Assembly (NCBI RefSeq): GCF_001704415.2
Contig: NC_030813.1
Coordinates: 16,820,001-16,884,000, forward strand
Length of the DNA: 64,000 bases
DNA from: Capra hircus
Taxonomy: Eukaryota; Chordata; Mammalia; Artiodactyla; Bovidae
Direction of reading: 5' to 3'
The notes under the pieces were generated by a model. The model was not told the origin of the DNA. It searched no databases and saw only the letters and a program-made list of their open reading frames with translations. Position numbers and translations under genes: made by a program. Positions 47,100 through 58,454 of this stretch are shown in pieces (position 1 is the first letter of the stretch; every line of letters begins with the position of its first letter).

Positions 47100-47845
47100 T
47101 CTTTGACCTTCCCTGAGTTCCAAAGAGCAGATTAAACAGGTGTTAATCAGGGGAGGAAAGGAATGCAGAAACAGGGGAGGAGCAGTCAAGCAAGGAGATC
47201 CACCTGGTCCTTCCTAAAGGAAACCAACCCTGAATATTCACTGGAAGGACTGATGCTGAAACTGAAGCTCCCATACTTTGGCCACATGTTGAGAAGAGCC
47301 AACTCATTGGAAAAACACCCTGATGCTGGGAAAGGTCATGGCTGGATAGCATCATGACTCAATGGACAGGAGACTGAGCAAACTCCAAGAGAAGGTGAAG
47401 GACAGGGAAGCCTGGCATGTACAGTCCACAGGACCGTGGAGAGTCAGACACGACTTGGCAACTGAACAACAACAAGAAGCCAAGAAACCCAATGGGTTAG
47501 GGTCCTGATTCCTTCTCAGGGAATATCCATAACAATATACCTCTGAGTTCTGTAAGAACTAAGCCTCTTCCTCCCCTTGGTGGAAGATGGAAACTTCAGC
47601 CTGAGCATAAGACTCCTGTTACCTCCCCACTAACCAGGCATTAGAGAGTCACATACCCTGCAGCCCTAACCTCAAATTTTGTCTATTAAAAACCCTTCCC
47701 TGAAGAGCATCAGCGACTTCAAGGTTTTCGAGGACCCATTCTCCTTGTTTGGCTCTGCTGTAGACCTTCCTCTGTTCCAAACTCTGACATTTCAGTTTGT
47801 TTGGCCTCGCTGTGCATCGGACACACAAACTTGGGTCTGGCAACA
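47100..47845 (+). mobile_element. LTR-like sequence, split by an ART2A-type element
   Basis: The right part has a TATA-like tattaaaa near 47685, an R/U5-like ctgttccaaactctgacatt and the end ttgggtctggcaaca at 47845, a common ERV LTR ending. The left boundary is uncertain. Confidence 0.5.
47190..47476 (+). repeat. BovB/ART2A-type 3'-end fragment
   Basis: accctgaatattcactggaa, aagagccaactcattggaaa and the end gcaactgaacaacaacaa. Confidence 0.88.
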
Positions 47846-47894
47846 GCTGGAGAACCTCTGTTGCTGGGCACATACACTGCACTCACCTTGGCAT

Positions 47895-48272
47895 TGTTAT
47901 GCACCGAGCCCGTATCTCCAAACCAACCGAGAGAGCGAACAAGTCCACCATGGTAATGCAAAGGCAAGAAGGGAATTTTTTATTTCTAGCGCGCTAGGGC
48001 TCAAGCCTCATCCGACGCAGCGGAATCAGATGAGAGCCCCGAACAAAGCAGTATGGCGGTTTATATACAGTCAGCTCTTTGTCTCAGTTACAGGGTACTT
48101 GGCGATACCTGATTGGACAGGCAGAATGAGCTCATGCAACGCCTTCCTTATGCTATCGCATATAGAAATCTTTCCTTATTTGGTTAAGGAATGTTCTTCA
48201 AGAAAACAGGAAACATGACTCAGGTCCCCGGTGCTGTTATGCACCTCATTGAGCCGACCACCCTGCCTAACA
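47895..48272 (-). mobile_element. Solo ERV LTR, 378 bp, with 5-bp target-site duplication
   Basis: On the minus strand it begins TGTTAGGCAGG and ends GGTGCATAACA, with the inverted ends TGTTA/TAACA. GGCAT flanks it at 47890-47894 and 48273-48277. A TATATAA box (near 48060-48068) lies upstream of AATAAA (near 47979-47984), the expected U3-R order. It holds no coding sequence. Confidence 0.88.
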
Positions 48273-48277
48273 GGCAT

Positions 48278-48899
48278 GTTTCTCACTGACCAAAACATTA
48301 AAACCTGCTGTTCAAACCCTTCTCAGCACACTACTGAGTGGAATTAGTGTGGGCTGTGCTTTCTCATTTCAGTCATGTATGTATCAGTGTGGTTTGTTTG
48401 ATCCAACCTAGATAGTTGAGAAATCAGTGAGGTTCAGGTCAGAACCCACTCAGCAGGGTGAGCCAATCAATAGGGTCAGGACCCAAGCTGAGTGAACGTC
48501 AAACTGTGGGGAGGAAGGCACTTCTGCACCCTCCCCTAACCAAACAGTCTTAGGATGGAGAAGCACAAGAGAAAAGATATCAGAAATACCTCTGTTATTT
48601 GACGAAGTATTGCATAGGGCAGTCTGTTGACATTATCCATCTTTATTCTGGTGCTATTATGTGTCTGTCTTTTATTTAAAGACCTTTTGTGGTACTTAGT
48701 TAATATTATATATCCTACAGCGTGAAATAAATTAAACAATTTGGGGAAATGATGTTTTATGTTAACTTGCTTTCCCATTAAAGACAAGGAGTCTAAGTAT
48801 TTCTCTCCTAAAAAAATGGTTAAGAGGTAAGCTGGCAGTCAACACCCAAGAGCTAAATGATGGTAAGAACTTTAAAATCTTCAAAACAAGATTAGTAAG
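48278..48899. other. Intergenic, no recognised feature
   Basis: I identify no repeat or coding signal in this stretch. Confidence 0.5.
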
Positions 48900-49240
48900 T
48901 CTTTAAATGGGTTTTCCTTTCAGTATGTCAACAAACATTTATCAGTCTGCCATACACCCTCAAAGCTCAGTTGGTAAAGAATCTCCCTGCAGTGCAGGAG
49001 ACCCAGGTTTGATCCTTGGGTAGGGAATATCCCCTGGAGAAGGAGAAGGCAACCCACTCCAATATTCTTGCCTGGAGAATCCCAGAGACAGAGAAACCTG
49101 GCAGGCTACAGTCCATGGGGTCACAAGGATCGGACACTACTTAGCAGCCAAACCACCACCACCATATGCCAAGGGTTGGGCTAGCACTGGGGTACATTGA
49201 TGAATAAAACAGATAATGACCCAACAAAGACAGAATTAAG
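48900..49240 (+). repeat. Old mammalian repeat, split by a Bov-tA
   Basis: tcaacaaacatttatcagtc on the left and atatgccaagggttgggcta, then tgatgaataaaacagataat on the right are parts of one old element. Confidence 0.6.
48958..49155 (+). repeat. Bov-tA SINE
   Basis: aaagctcagttggtaaagaa, gtttgatccttgggtaggga and a Bov-A monomer ending ggacactacttagcag. Confidence 0.93.
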
Positions 49241-49823
49241 ACAGAGGAACCGGAGAGACATTAGTTTTTTATATTCACTAAGAACTGTTTGAAACAGAAG
49301 AGTCAAGAATGACATCTCTGAGGCTGACTATGGGATATAAACTGAAACTGAAACAAATATTGTATATGAAGTGATTAAAGACAAGGGAGATAGGTGTCGT
49401 GTGTGTGTGCTGGGTGGTAGGGGTGGGATGGAAGGTGTCGAAAATGAGCCTGGAGAGGAAAGCTGGAAGTCACTGATGGGTTTTAAGGAGGGAAGGGACA
49501 CTGCATAGCGTCGGAAGGGGAAGCAAGGAAATGAGTTAATAGAGTGTATTTACAGAGTGTTGGCAAAATGCAGAAGGCTTACACAGGGTGGTAGTAGATC
49601 GGGCGATAGCACATCGATTTAAAGGTATATTTTAAAGTGGAGGCAGCAGGACTTAAAAATAATTCAACAGGAGGACAGAGTTGAGAAAAGATAAGATTAT
49701 CCAGGGCTGCTAGTCTTCTGGCTTAGGATCATTTCCTTCAGTTTTTTTCCTTCAAAGCATTTACCACAATTAAAGCTTCTTAAGGCATTATCTTGTTGAT
49801 TTGCTTACTTTCTTACCGAGTCC
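49241..49823. other. Intergenic, purine-rich old sequence
   Basis: A short TG run lies near 49398-49410. Parts (gatgggttttaaggaggga) may continue the old repeat to the left. Confidence 0.4.
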
Positions 49824-51817
49824 AGCAAAGGAGAAAAGGAAATATATTCCCATCTGAATGCAAGTTCCAAAGAATAGCAAGGAGAGATAAAAAAAAGCCT
49901 TCCTCAGCGATCAATGGTGGAGAAGGAAATGGCAACCCACTCCAGTGTTCTTGCCTGGAGAATCCCAGGGACGGCGGAGCCTGGTGTGCTGCCGTCTATG
50001 GGGTCACACAGAGTTGGACACGACTGAAGTGACGTAGCAGCAGCAGCGATCAATGGAAAGATATGGAGGAAAACAACAGAATGGGAAGGACTAATGATCT
50101 CTTCAAGTAAATTAGAGATACCAAGGGAACATTTCATGCAAAGATGGGCTCGATAAAGGACAGAAATGGTATGGCCCTAACAGAAGCAGAAGATATTAAG
50201 AAGAGGTGGCAAGATTACACAGAAGAACTGTACAAAAAAAGATCTTCGCGACCCAGATAATCACGATGGTATGATCACTCACCTAGAGCCAGACGTCCTG
50301 GAATGTGAAGTCAAGTGAGCCTTAGAAAGCATCACTGTGAACAAAGCTAGTGGAGGTGATGGAATTCCAGTTGAGCTGTTTCAAATCCTGAGAGATGATG
50401 CTTTGAAAGGGCTGCACTCAATATGCCAGCAAATTTGGAAAACTCAGCAGTGGCTACAGGACTGAAAAAGGCCAGTTTTCATTCCAATCCCAAAGAAAGA
50501 AAATGCCAAAGAATGATCAAACTACCCACAATTGCACTCATCTCCCATGCTAGGAAAATAATGCTCAAAATTCTCGAAGCCAGGCTTCAGCAATATGTTA
50601 ACCGTGAACTTCCAGATGTTCAAGCTGGTTTTAGAAAAGGCAGAGGAACCAGAGATCAAATTGCCAACATCTGCTGGATCATGGAAAAAGCAAGAGAGTT
50701 CCAGAAAAACATCTCTTTCTGCTTTCTTGACTATGCCAAAGCCTTTGACTGTGTGGATCACAATAAACTGTGGAAAATTCTGAAACAGATGGGAATACCA
50801 GACCACCTGACCTGCCTCTTGAGAAACCTGTATACAGGTCAAGAAGCAACAGTTAGAACTGGACATGGAACAACAGACTGGTTCCAAATAGGAAAAGGAG
50901 TACATCAAGCTGTATATTGTCACCCTGCTTATTTAGCTTATATGCAGAGTACATCATGAGAAATGCTGGGCTGGAAGAAGCACAAGCTGGAATCAAGATT
51001 GCTGGGAGAAATACCAATAACCTCAGATATGCAGATGACACCACCCTTATGGCAGAAAGTGAAGAGGAACTCAAAAGCCTCTTGATGAAAGTGAAATAGG
51101 CGAGTGAAAAAGTTGGTTTAAAGCTCAACATTCAGAAAACGAAGATCATGGCATCTGGCCCCATCACTTCATGGGAAATAGATGGGCAAACGGTGGAAAC
51201 AGTGTCAGACTTTATTTTTCTGGGCTCCAAAATCACTGCAGATGGTGAATGCAGCCATGAAATTAAAAGACGTTTACTCCTTGGAAGAAAAGTTATGACC
51301 AACCTGGACAGCATATTTTAAAGCAGAGATATTACTTTGCCAAAAAGTTCTGTCTAGTCAAAGCTATGGTATTTCCAGTGGTCATGTATGGATGTGAGAG
51401 TTGGACGGTGAAGAAAGCTGAGCACCAAAGAATTGATGGTTTTGAACTGTGGTGTTGGAGAAGACTCTTGAGAGTCTCTTGGACTGCAAGGAGATCCAAC
51501 CAATCCATCCTAAAAGAGGTCAGTTCTGGGTGTTCACTGGAAGGACTGATGTTGAAGCTGAATCTCCAATACTTTGGCCACCTTATGCGAAGAGTTGACT
51601 CATTGGAAAAGACCCTGATGTTGGGAAGGATTGGAGGCAGGAGGAGAAGGGGATGACAGAGGATGAGATGACTGGATGGCATCACCGACTCGATGGACAT
51701 GGGTTTGGGTAGACTCTGGGAGTTGATGATGGACAGGGAGGCCTGTCATGCTGCGATTCATGAGGTCTCAAGCAGTCAGACACAACTGAGCAACTGAACT
51801 AAACTGAACTGAACTGA
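49824..51817 (+). mobile_element. BovB LINE, 5'-truncated, inactive
   Basis: The BovB reverse transcriptase region and 3' end are present (RYADDTTLMAES near 51030, terminal gaactgaactga). There are many stops and frameshifts. The A-run near 50236 has the same extra A as the BovB at 37765. A Bov-A monomer is inserted at 49918-50043. Confidence 0.93.
49918..50043 (+). repeat. Bov-A monomer in BovB with perfect 13-bp target-site duplication
   Basis: CAGCGATCAATGG occurs at 49905-49917 and 50044-50056. The insert runs from tggagaaggaaatggcaacc to the cag-rich tail. Confidence 0.95.
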
Positions 51818-51849
51818 GACCAGGAAGAATAATGCTGTCCAAGTGAAAA

Positions 51850-52645
51850 GTAATGCATTATCCAGCAATCCCACTCCAGGGAATATACCATAAAGAGCTA
51901 TATGCACTCCAATGTTTACAGCAGCACTATTTACAATAATCAAGACAAGGAAGCACCTAAATGTCCCCTGACCAATGAATGGATAAAGAAGGTGCACTAC
52001 ATACATACAATGGAATACAGCTCAGTCATAAAAAAGAACGAAATCATCTCATTTGCACAACAGGGATGAACCTAGAGATTGTCGTACTGAGTGAAGTGAG
52101 CCAAACAGAGAAAGACAAATATTGTATGATGTTGCTTATATGTTAAAAAGAAAAAAAAGATACAAATGAACTTGTATACATAACAGAAATAGGCAGGCCC
52201 ACAGACAGAAAAAAAAAAAACTTATGGTTATCAAAGGGAAAAGGGAGAAGAGGGATAAATTAGGAGTTTGGGATTAACATATATACATTATTGTATATAT
52301 AAACTTGGAGAAGGAAATGGCGACCCACTCCAGTACTCTTGCCTGGGAAATTCCATGGACAGAGGAGACTGATGGGCTACAGTCCATGGGGTGGCAAAGA
52401 GTCGGACATGACTTGGCAACAACAACATATATTAAAATAGATAACCAGCAAGAACCAACTGGGAACAGGGAACTATAGTCAATATTTTGTAATAACCTGT
52501 AAGAAAAAAGAATCTCAAAAAGAATATGTTTATATATAAAGTATATATATATATATATATGTATCACTGATCTGTACAACTGAAAATAACACAGCATTGT
52601 AAGTCAACATTACTTCAATTTTTTTAAGTCAAAAAAATAAAAGTA
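51850..52645 (+). repeat. Old L1 3' region, split by Bov-A
   Basis: atccagcaatcccactccag, aatggaatacagctcagtca and agtgagccaaacagagaaag are the distal L1 ORF2 and 3' UTR. It ends in an acttcaatttttttaag tail, with a TA microsatellite at 52546-52562. Confidence 0.88.
52304..52425 (+). repeat. Bov-A SINE monomer
   Basis: ttggagaaggaaatggcgac through gtcggacatgacttggcaac and a short caacaaca tail. Confidence 0.92.
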
Positions 52646-53524
52646 ATGCAGAGTACATCATGAGAAATGCTGGACTGGAAGAAACACAAGCTGGAATCAA
52701 GATTGCCAGGAGAAATATCAATAACCTCAGATATGCAGATGACACCACTCTTATGGCAGAAAGTGAAGAGGAGCTAAAAAGCCTCTTGATGAAAGTGAAA
52801 GAGGAGAGTGGAAAAAGTTGGCTTAAAGCTCAACATTCAGAAAATGAAGATCATGGCATCCGGTCCTATCACTTCATGTGAAATAGATGAGGAAACAGTG
52901 GAAACAGTGTCAGACTTTATTTTGGGGGCTCCAAAAATCACTGCAGATGGTGACTGCAGCCATGAAATTAAAAGACGCTTACTCCTTGGAAGAAAAGTTA
53001 TGACCAACCTAGACAGCATATTAAAAAGCAGAGACATTACTTTGCCGACTAAGGTCCGCCTAGTCAAGGCTATGTTTTTTCCTGTGGTCATGTATGGATG
53101 TGAGAGTTGGACTGTGAAGAAGACTGAGCACCAAAGAATTGATGCTTTTGAACTGTGGTGTTGGAGAAGACTCTTGGGAGTCCCTTGGACTGCAAGGAGA
53201 TCCAACCAGTCCATTCTGAAGGAGATCAGCCCTGGGGTTTCTTTGGAAGGAATGATGCTAAAGCTGAAACTCCAGTACTTTGGCCACTTCATGCAAAGAG
53301 TTGACTCACTGGAAAAGACTGTGATGCTGGGAGGGATTGGGGGCAGGAGGAGAAGGGGACGACCTAGGATGAGATGGCTGAATGGCATCACTGACTCGAT
53401 GGACGTGAATCTGAGTGAACTCTAGGAGATGGTGATGGACAGGGAGGCCTGGCGTGCTGCGATTCATGGGGTCGCAGAGAGTCGGACATGACTGAGCGAC
53501 TGAACTGAACTGAACTGAACTGAA
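52646..53524 (+). mobile_element. BovB LINE, 5'-truncated
   Basis: It starts abruptly at atgcagagtacatcatgaga and ends in four gaact repeats. The reverse-transcriptase C-terminal region (RYADD near 52730, MYGCESWTVKK near 53090) is in two frames. It directly abuts the L1 tail. Confidence 0.94.
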
Positions 53525-53970
53525 ATCCAAGGGAATCATTTCTGGACTACCTGAGGAAAGAGTGCAGAGCAAAGAGAAAGCCTAGGACCCTATCTTCAGA
53601 GATACCAACACTGAAATGTTGAAAATGTTGAGCGAGAGAAGAAAATCAGGAATGTGTGGTCATGTCAAGAAATCGAAAAATGAAGAGTTTCAAGAAGAAA
53701 GGAATAACCAGCCCTGCTGAAAGTTCTGGTTTAAAAAAGAAAAAGAAAATAAAAAACGAAGAATACAAGAGCACTGAGACCTTAACCATTATTCCGACAC
53801 ACGTTTCACAATCATGATCTCTTTTTAGCCCTCCTTGTAATGTTTTTAGTTAGAAAATGATTGAGGTTTTCTCTTTAATATGAAATTAGAACATTTTAAA
53901 GAAATTTGGCCTCCAAAAGGTCAAGAAACCCAGCTAGTTTATGCAAGAACTAGTTCAAGAACCCAAGACC
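53525..53970. other. Intergenic, no recognised feature
   Basis: A-rich DNA in which I identify no repeat or gene. Confidence 0.5.
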
Positions 53971-54098
53971 CTTGGGACTTCCCTGGCGGTGCAGTGGTTA
54001 AGACTCTAAGCTTCCACTGCAGGGTGCATGTGTTTAATCCCTGGTTGGGGAACTAAGACCCCCACATTACAGCAGGGAAGCGAAAATAAATAATAAAA
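53971..54098 (+). repeat. CHR-type SINE
   Basis: gggacttccctggcggtgca, atccctggttggggaactaa and an aaataaataataaaa tail. Confidence 0.92.
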
Positions 54099-55147
54099 AA
54101 GAACTCAAGACCAGGATTATTTATTTAAAGAACATACTTTAAAGCACTGGAAATAACTGAAGGTTTATGGAGGCAGCATGTCTGTGTGCGGCTTCACTAG
54201 CTGGTTTGAGAGTCGATGTACACTTGGCAATATCCTTCAAGTGTGGAACAAGACCAAGATTACATGACTGGGATTTCTTGCAAGTTTCCTAAGTGTCTCC
54301 TCCCCTTCATTGATAACACCTAGAATTCTTAACACGTTTTTCCTCATAGAACTCCATTTCTCACCCTATCTTAGGCAATGAAATAATCCTACTAATCCTG
54401 CAGGACATTAATATCAATTAATAACTTCATTCAAGAGAAAAGTCAGTTACAAACATTTATCAAGCATGTTCTTACTGGTAAAATAAGCTTTCTCTGCTGT
54501 CTTTCGAAACACAAAGAATGAAATGATCTCATCTAAACTCTATGGCCAAGCAGTTGTGTGACCTTGAATGATAAGACTTCACCTTTACTGTACCTAGGTG
54601 TTCTTATCTACAAAACACAGGGGATAAATCAGATGATCTCTACTTCTTCAAATAGTTCATGATTTAATGTTATAGTTAATTAGGTTTCCTTCTGTCCACA
54701 TATTTAAATTTGATCAGTGAGAGAAGAGAATCCCAAAGGAAGTCAAGAAGCCTAGGAATGAATTCAGGTTCACCGTCAGGTAGACCTGTAATAACTGTTC
54801 CCATATGTTAAATAAGGCGGTAACTTTCAGGCTTACCTCAGTCAAGGTTGTTATGATGACTGAACCTGATAAGTGCAATTATCTCTAAAGCAGGTATTCG
54901 AAACAGGGGTATATATTATCCCTCGCGACAAATAACAGGCTGAGTTCCTGTGATTTACCCTTTGGGCGTGTGACTTGTTACTCTTGTTAAGTAGATTTTG
55001 GTATTGGAACTTGCTCGAAAGGAGAATGGAGACAAAAGTCCTGTTATCTCCAGTGAGTGCCTATCTTTGAATGTGTACAAATAAAGGGAGAAAGGAAAGA
55101 AGAAGGGGCGGGGCCGGGGGGAGAAAGAGAAGGAAGGAAAAAAGAAA
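54099..55147. other. ETNPPL upstream region with MIR remnants
   Basis: MIR-like pieces lie at about 54540-54650 (gttgtgtgaccttgaatgat) and 54750-54890 (gaattcaggttcaccgtcag). A GC box-like GGGGCGGGGCC is at 55105-55115 in purine-rich DNA. Confidence 0.5.
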
Positions 55148-55258
55148 GGAGGTCTTCCCCGGTGGTCCAGGGGCTAAGACTCCCTGCTCTCGATGCAACC
55201 GGCCCAGATCCTGCATGCCACAACGAAGACCCGGTGCAGCCAGAGAAATAAATAAATA
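55148..55258 (+). repeat. CHR-type SINE, truncated, close to the ETNPPL promoter
   Basis: ggtcttccccggtggtccag, ccacaacgaagacccggtgc, tail agaaataaataaat. Confidence 0.85.
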
Positions 55259-55369
55259 TTGTTAAGAGAGTGGGAAGGAGGGAATTCATAGGCAGAGGAG
55301 GAGGCGAGGCAGGCTTAGAAAAATAAAAAAGGAGTTAGGAGAAGTAACAACTGTGGGGAGGGGAAGTAG

Positions 55370-55707
55370 GCAGCAGGGCAGGAAGGGAGCGAGTTCGCCT
55401 GGGGCAAGAGCGGGGGCGGGGGTGGGGGGTGGCGACTGGGTGGCTAGCGCAGGCACTGGCCCGGCCGGCCCCAGGCGGAGGAGGGGAGGAGCAGGGTGGG
55501 GCTTGGCGAAGGGCAAAGGCGGGGCAAGACTTAAAAGGGAGATGACCCCGGCTGGTTGACACCGACCTCTGCCTCCGGCGCCCAGGGCCAGAGGACCCAA
55601 CCTGCGAGGTCAGGGAAGGGCCGCAGCTGAGGCAGTCCGCGGGCTCCCGTCGCGGGCGCAGGGACTGGAGAGGGGAGATCCCTGGGGGCGCCCGGCACCC
55701 TGCCGCC
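55370..55707 (+). promoter_or_regulatory. ETNPPL: ETNPPL promoter and 5' UTR, GC-rich
   Basis: GC- and CpG-rich DNA extends from here to about 56060. GC boxes are at 55412-55422 (GGGGCGGGGG) and 55518-55525. A TATA-like TTAAAAGG at 55531-55538 would place the transcription start near 55560, giving a 5' UTR of about 150 bases before the ATG at 55708. The start site is inferred, not seen. Confidence 0.65.
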
Positions 55708-55763
55708 ATGTGCGAGCTGTACAGCAAGCAAGAGACCCTGGCGCTGAGGAGAAAGCACATCGG
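55708..55763 (+). CDS. ETNPPL: ETNPPL coding exon 1
   Basis: The exon encodes MCELYSKQETLALRRKHIG, the N-terminus of ethanolamine-phosphate phospho-lyase. The ATG sits in a good context (TGCCGCCATGT). The donor GTAAGG follows at 55764 after two bases of a glycine codon (phase 2). The enzyme is a pyridoxal-phosphate protein of the class III aminotransferase fold. It cleaves phosphoethanolamine to acetaldehyde, ammonia and phosphate in lipid-head-group catabolism, and is expressed mainly in liver and brain astrocytes. Only about the first quarter of the roughly 500-residue protein lies in this window. Confidence 0.96.
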
Positions 55764-56887
55764 GTAAGGGCTCCCCAGCCCAGGCGAGAGGCGCAGAGAG
55801 TGGGAGTCACCAGGTCACCAGCGCAGGGAGCGGAGAGCTGAAGCGGGGCCGGGAGCTGGCTGGCTGGGGTCCCGCGGGGAGCGGGACCTGCCGCTTGCCC
55901 GCCGCACCTGCATGCACGCGCCGCCGCCCGCCCCGAGCTCCCCGCCGCGCCCGCGCCCCAGGGGCTCCCTTGCAGCCGGGGCCCGGGTGATCCCCGCGCT
56001 CTGCTGCCCGCGAGAGGGTGAAGGCTGCGGGCCGGCTGGAGGAATTGACCATGAGGGTTGATAGCCACTGAAGAACACCGTTCCAGGGCTGGGCTCTGGA
56101 AGGGGAGAAGGGTAGTTCTCCGCCACGCCCACCTACTCGAAAGTTTTCCATAACTATGAACTCTGAAATATTTTTGATGATGGCTATGAAAACTCATTCG
56201 GACAACTTTTGTTGAAAGCGAACTCTTCCTTCTTGCACGCTTCGTTAAGAAGTAAAAGGTTAATCTAGCCAGTGGAGGGGAGGGGAAAAAAGCGTTGACA
56301 CTTTCTAAAGGGTAAGATGCCCTTGCTCACCTTGGTCTCCCCAGATGTGCCCGCGCTACAACGGAAAGATGCAGGGTTCTCTCGGGTCTGTTTTCGCTTT
56401 GCTCACATTAATAGTAGAAACGGCTTGGTGAGTGAGCTACAGGACCCACACTTAAGTCAGACCTGGGCTCTGGTCCTAGAAGAGTGTCATGTTACCTTGT
56501 GATCTCTGTCACATTAAATTCCTCTCCTATGAAAATCCACTTCTATGAGTGGCAAGGTGGGAAGTACATTAACAGAGATGCAAGGTCAAGTCCACAGTTT
56601 TCAGCCCACGTTCATAAGGAAGAATTTTTCTGGATTTTAACTTGTAGTTAATAAACTAACAACTGAGTTTGAACTAATGAGAAATTCTCATTATTAGTTT
56701 CATTTTAGCTGATGACACTTAAGTTTAGGCATTTTAAAAATTTTATTGCTTATTCACAATAATTACAAAACTTTCTAAACTATTGTGTATCAATTTAATA
56801 CATAACTATTTACCCTCTAAACTACCTCCAGTGCACATGGGAACATGTTTTCTGTACATGCAAAGCCACCAAATTAAAACTATATTT

Positions 56888-57025
56888 TGGGAGCTTTTCT
56901 GGTGGTTCAGTGATTAGGACTCCTTGCTTCAAGTGCAGGGAGCTTGGGTTCAATCTCTGGTTGGGGAACTAGGATTGCACATTTCCTCATGGCATGACAA
57001 TAAATAAATAAATAAATAAATAAAA
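56888..57025 (+). repeat. CHR-type SINE with (AAAT)n tail
   Basis: gggagcttttctggtggttc, ttcaatctctggttggggaa and an AATAAATAAATAAAT tail at 56999-57024. Confidence 0.9.
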
Positions 57026-57409
57026 ATAATAATAATCATATATTTTGCTTAGTTTCTAAACATTCATGGGGCCAAGATCAGAAATGCTTGTAATGTTTTC
57101 ATGTTGCTAAAACTTGTACAGCCCTCCAAGTAACCATAAATAGGGATGACATTTTATTAGACTCAAAAGAGTGGGTTAAAGGGTTAGAATAATAATTGGA
57201 TCGTATTATTTAAGAATGGAAAATCCATTTGCTGCAGAACAAGAACCAATTAAAAGACATGAAAATAATCTGTAAAATCTCGTGCACACTATTTAACACT
57301 AAGTTATTTGTAGTAGCTTTTAGTGCTATTTGTTTCTTTACAAGTAGGTTTAAGGGAGAGATTAGATGACAAGCAAGCTCTATTTTGGGCAATGGCATAA
57401 GACAGTCTT

Positions 57410-57900
57410 CTTTTTTTTCTTCCAATTTTATTGGTGTGTAATTGACATACAGCACTTTATTAAGTTTGAGTTTCGCATCATAACAATTTGACTTACATCA
57501 TGAAATTACTATTACAGTTAAGTTTGGTGAATATCCATCATCTCATTAATAGAAAATTTAAGAAATAGAAAATCCTCTAGAATTTGCTTTCTTAACAACT
57601 TTCATATAAAACATACAGCAGTGTTATAATCAATCATGTTAAAAGGTAAGGCGCCCTTATCATGTTGTACATTTAAATTATATCCATAGTACTTATTTAC
57701 CTTATAACTGGGAGTTTGCACCTTTTGACTATGTTCATCTGATTTCCCTGCCTCCCAGCTCTTCCCAAGAAGTGTAATCTCTTTTTTCTGTGAGTTTATT
57801 TTTGAAGTATAATTCATGTACAACACTATGTTAATTCCTACTATACAACATAGTGATTCAATATTTCCATACATTTCAAAATAGTCACTGTGGTAAATCT
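57410..57900 (-). repeat. Old L1 3'-end fragments
   Basis: tccaattttattggtgtgta and a second 3'-end-like piece at 57785 (tttttgaagtataattcatg) are reversed L1 3' UTRs. Confidence 0.7.
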
Positions 57901-58454
57901 AGTTACAATCAAGACAAAAATCTACTTCCAAATTCTGGTTTTCTCTCTTATTGGCTTGAACTAAGCTTCTTAATTTTTCTGTGCCTGTTTTCTCACCTAT
58001 AAAAGTGAGAATGATAATAACTCTTCTTATGTTATTGTTGGAAGGATTAAATGAGATAATATTTGTAATAGCTATCAGTTCTTAATATACAGAAAAGCTC
58101 AAAAAAAATTGTTTTTTTTTTTCCTAGTTGAACAAAATTTTCCAAAGGAAAATAAATTATTGGTTTGTGTAATTAGAGCTGTCAGAGTTGATCCATGTGC
58201 CTCTAAAAAGTATTGTCAGATCATGGCAAATTTAATATAACAAGCATAAGAAACGTGAGCAATGTCACAGATGGGGGATTAAGGTAAAAGTTTCCAGGCT
58301 AATATGAAATTAAAAAGAAAAAAGTATGTCACCTAGGTTGTGTTTTCCCTTTCTTTTATGTAATTGTAATTTTCCACCCATCGTGACCTTGACTGAGAAG
58401 CGTAAACACTGAGCAGTCCTACCAGACCAAAGTGTTTCCTTTCATTATTTCTAG

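Larger units (their letters stand above)
55764..58454 (+). other. ETNPPL: ETNPPL intron 1
   Basis: Its first 300 bases continue the GC-rich island. Further in it holds a CHR SINE (56888), an old L1 (57410-57900) and a MIR-like piece at about 57950-58090 (aagtgagaatgataataact). Confidence 0.8.

Noticed and set aside
47679..48218. 179-residue + strand frame
   Set aside because: It runs across the end of one LTR and through another LTR in antisense, so it is not a gene.
55610..56197. 195-residue minus-strand frame over the ETNPPL first exon
   Set aside because: Long open frames arise by chance in GC-rich DNA with few stops. It has no recognisable domain and overlaps a real exon antisense.
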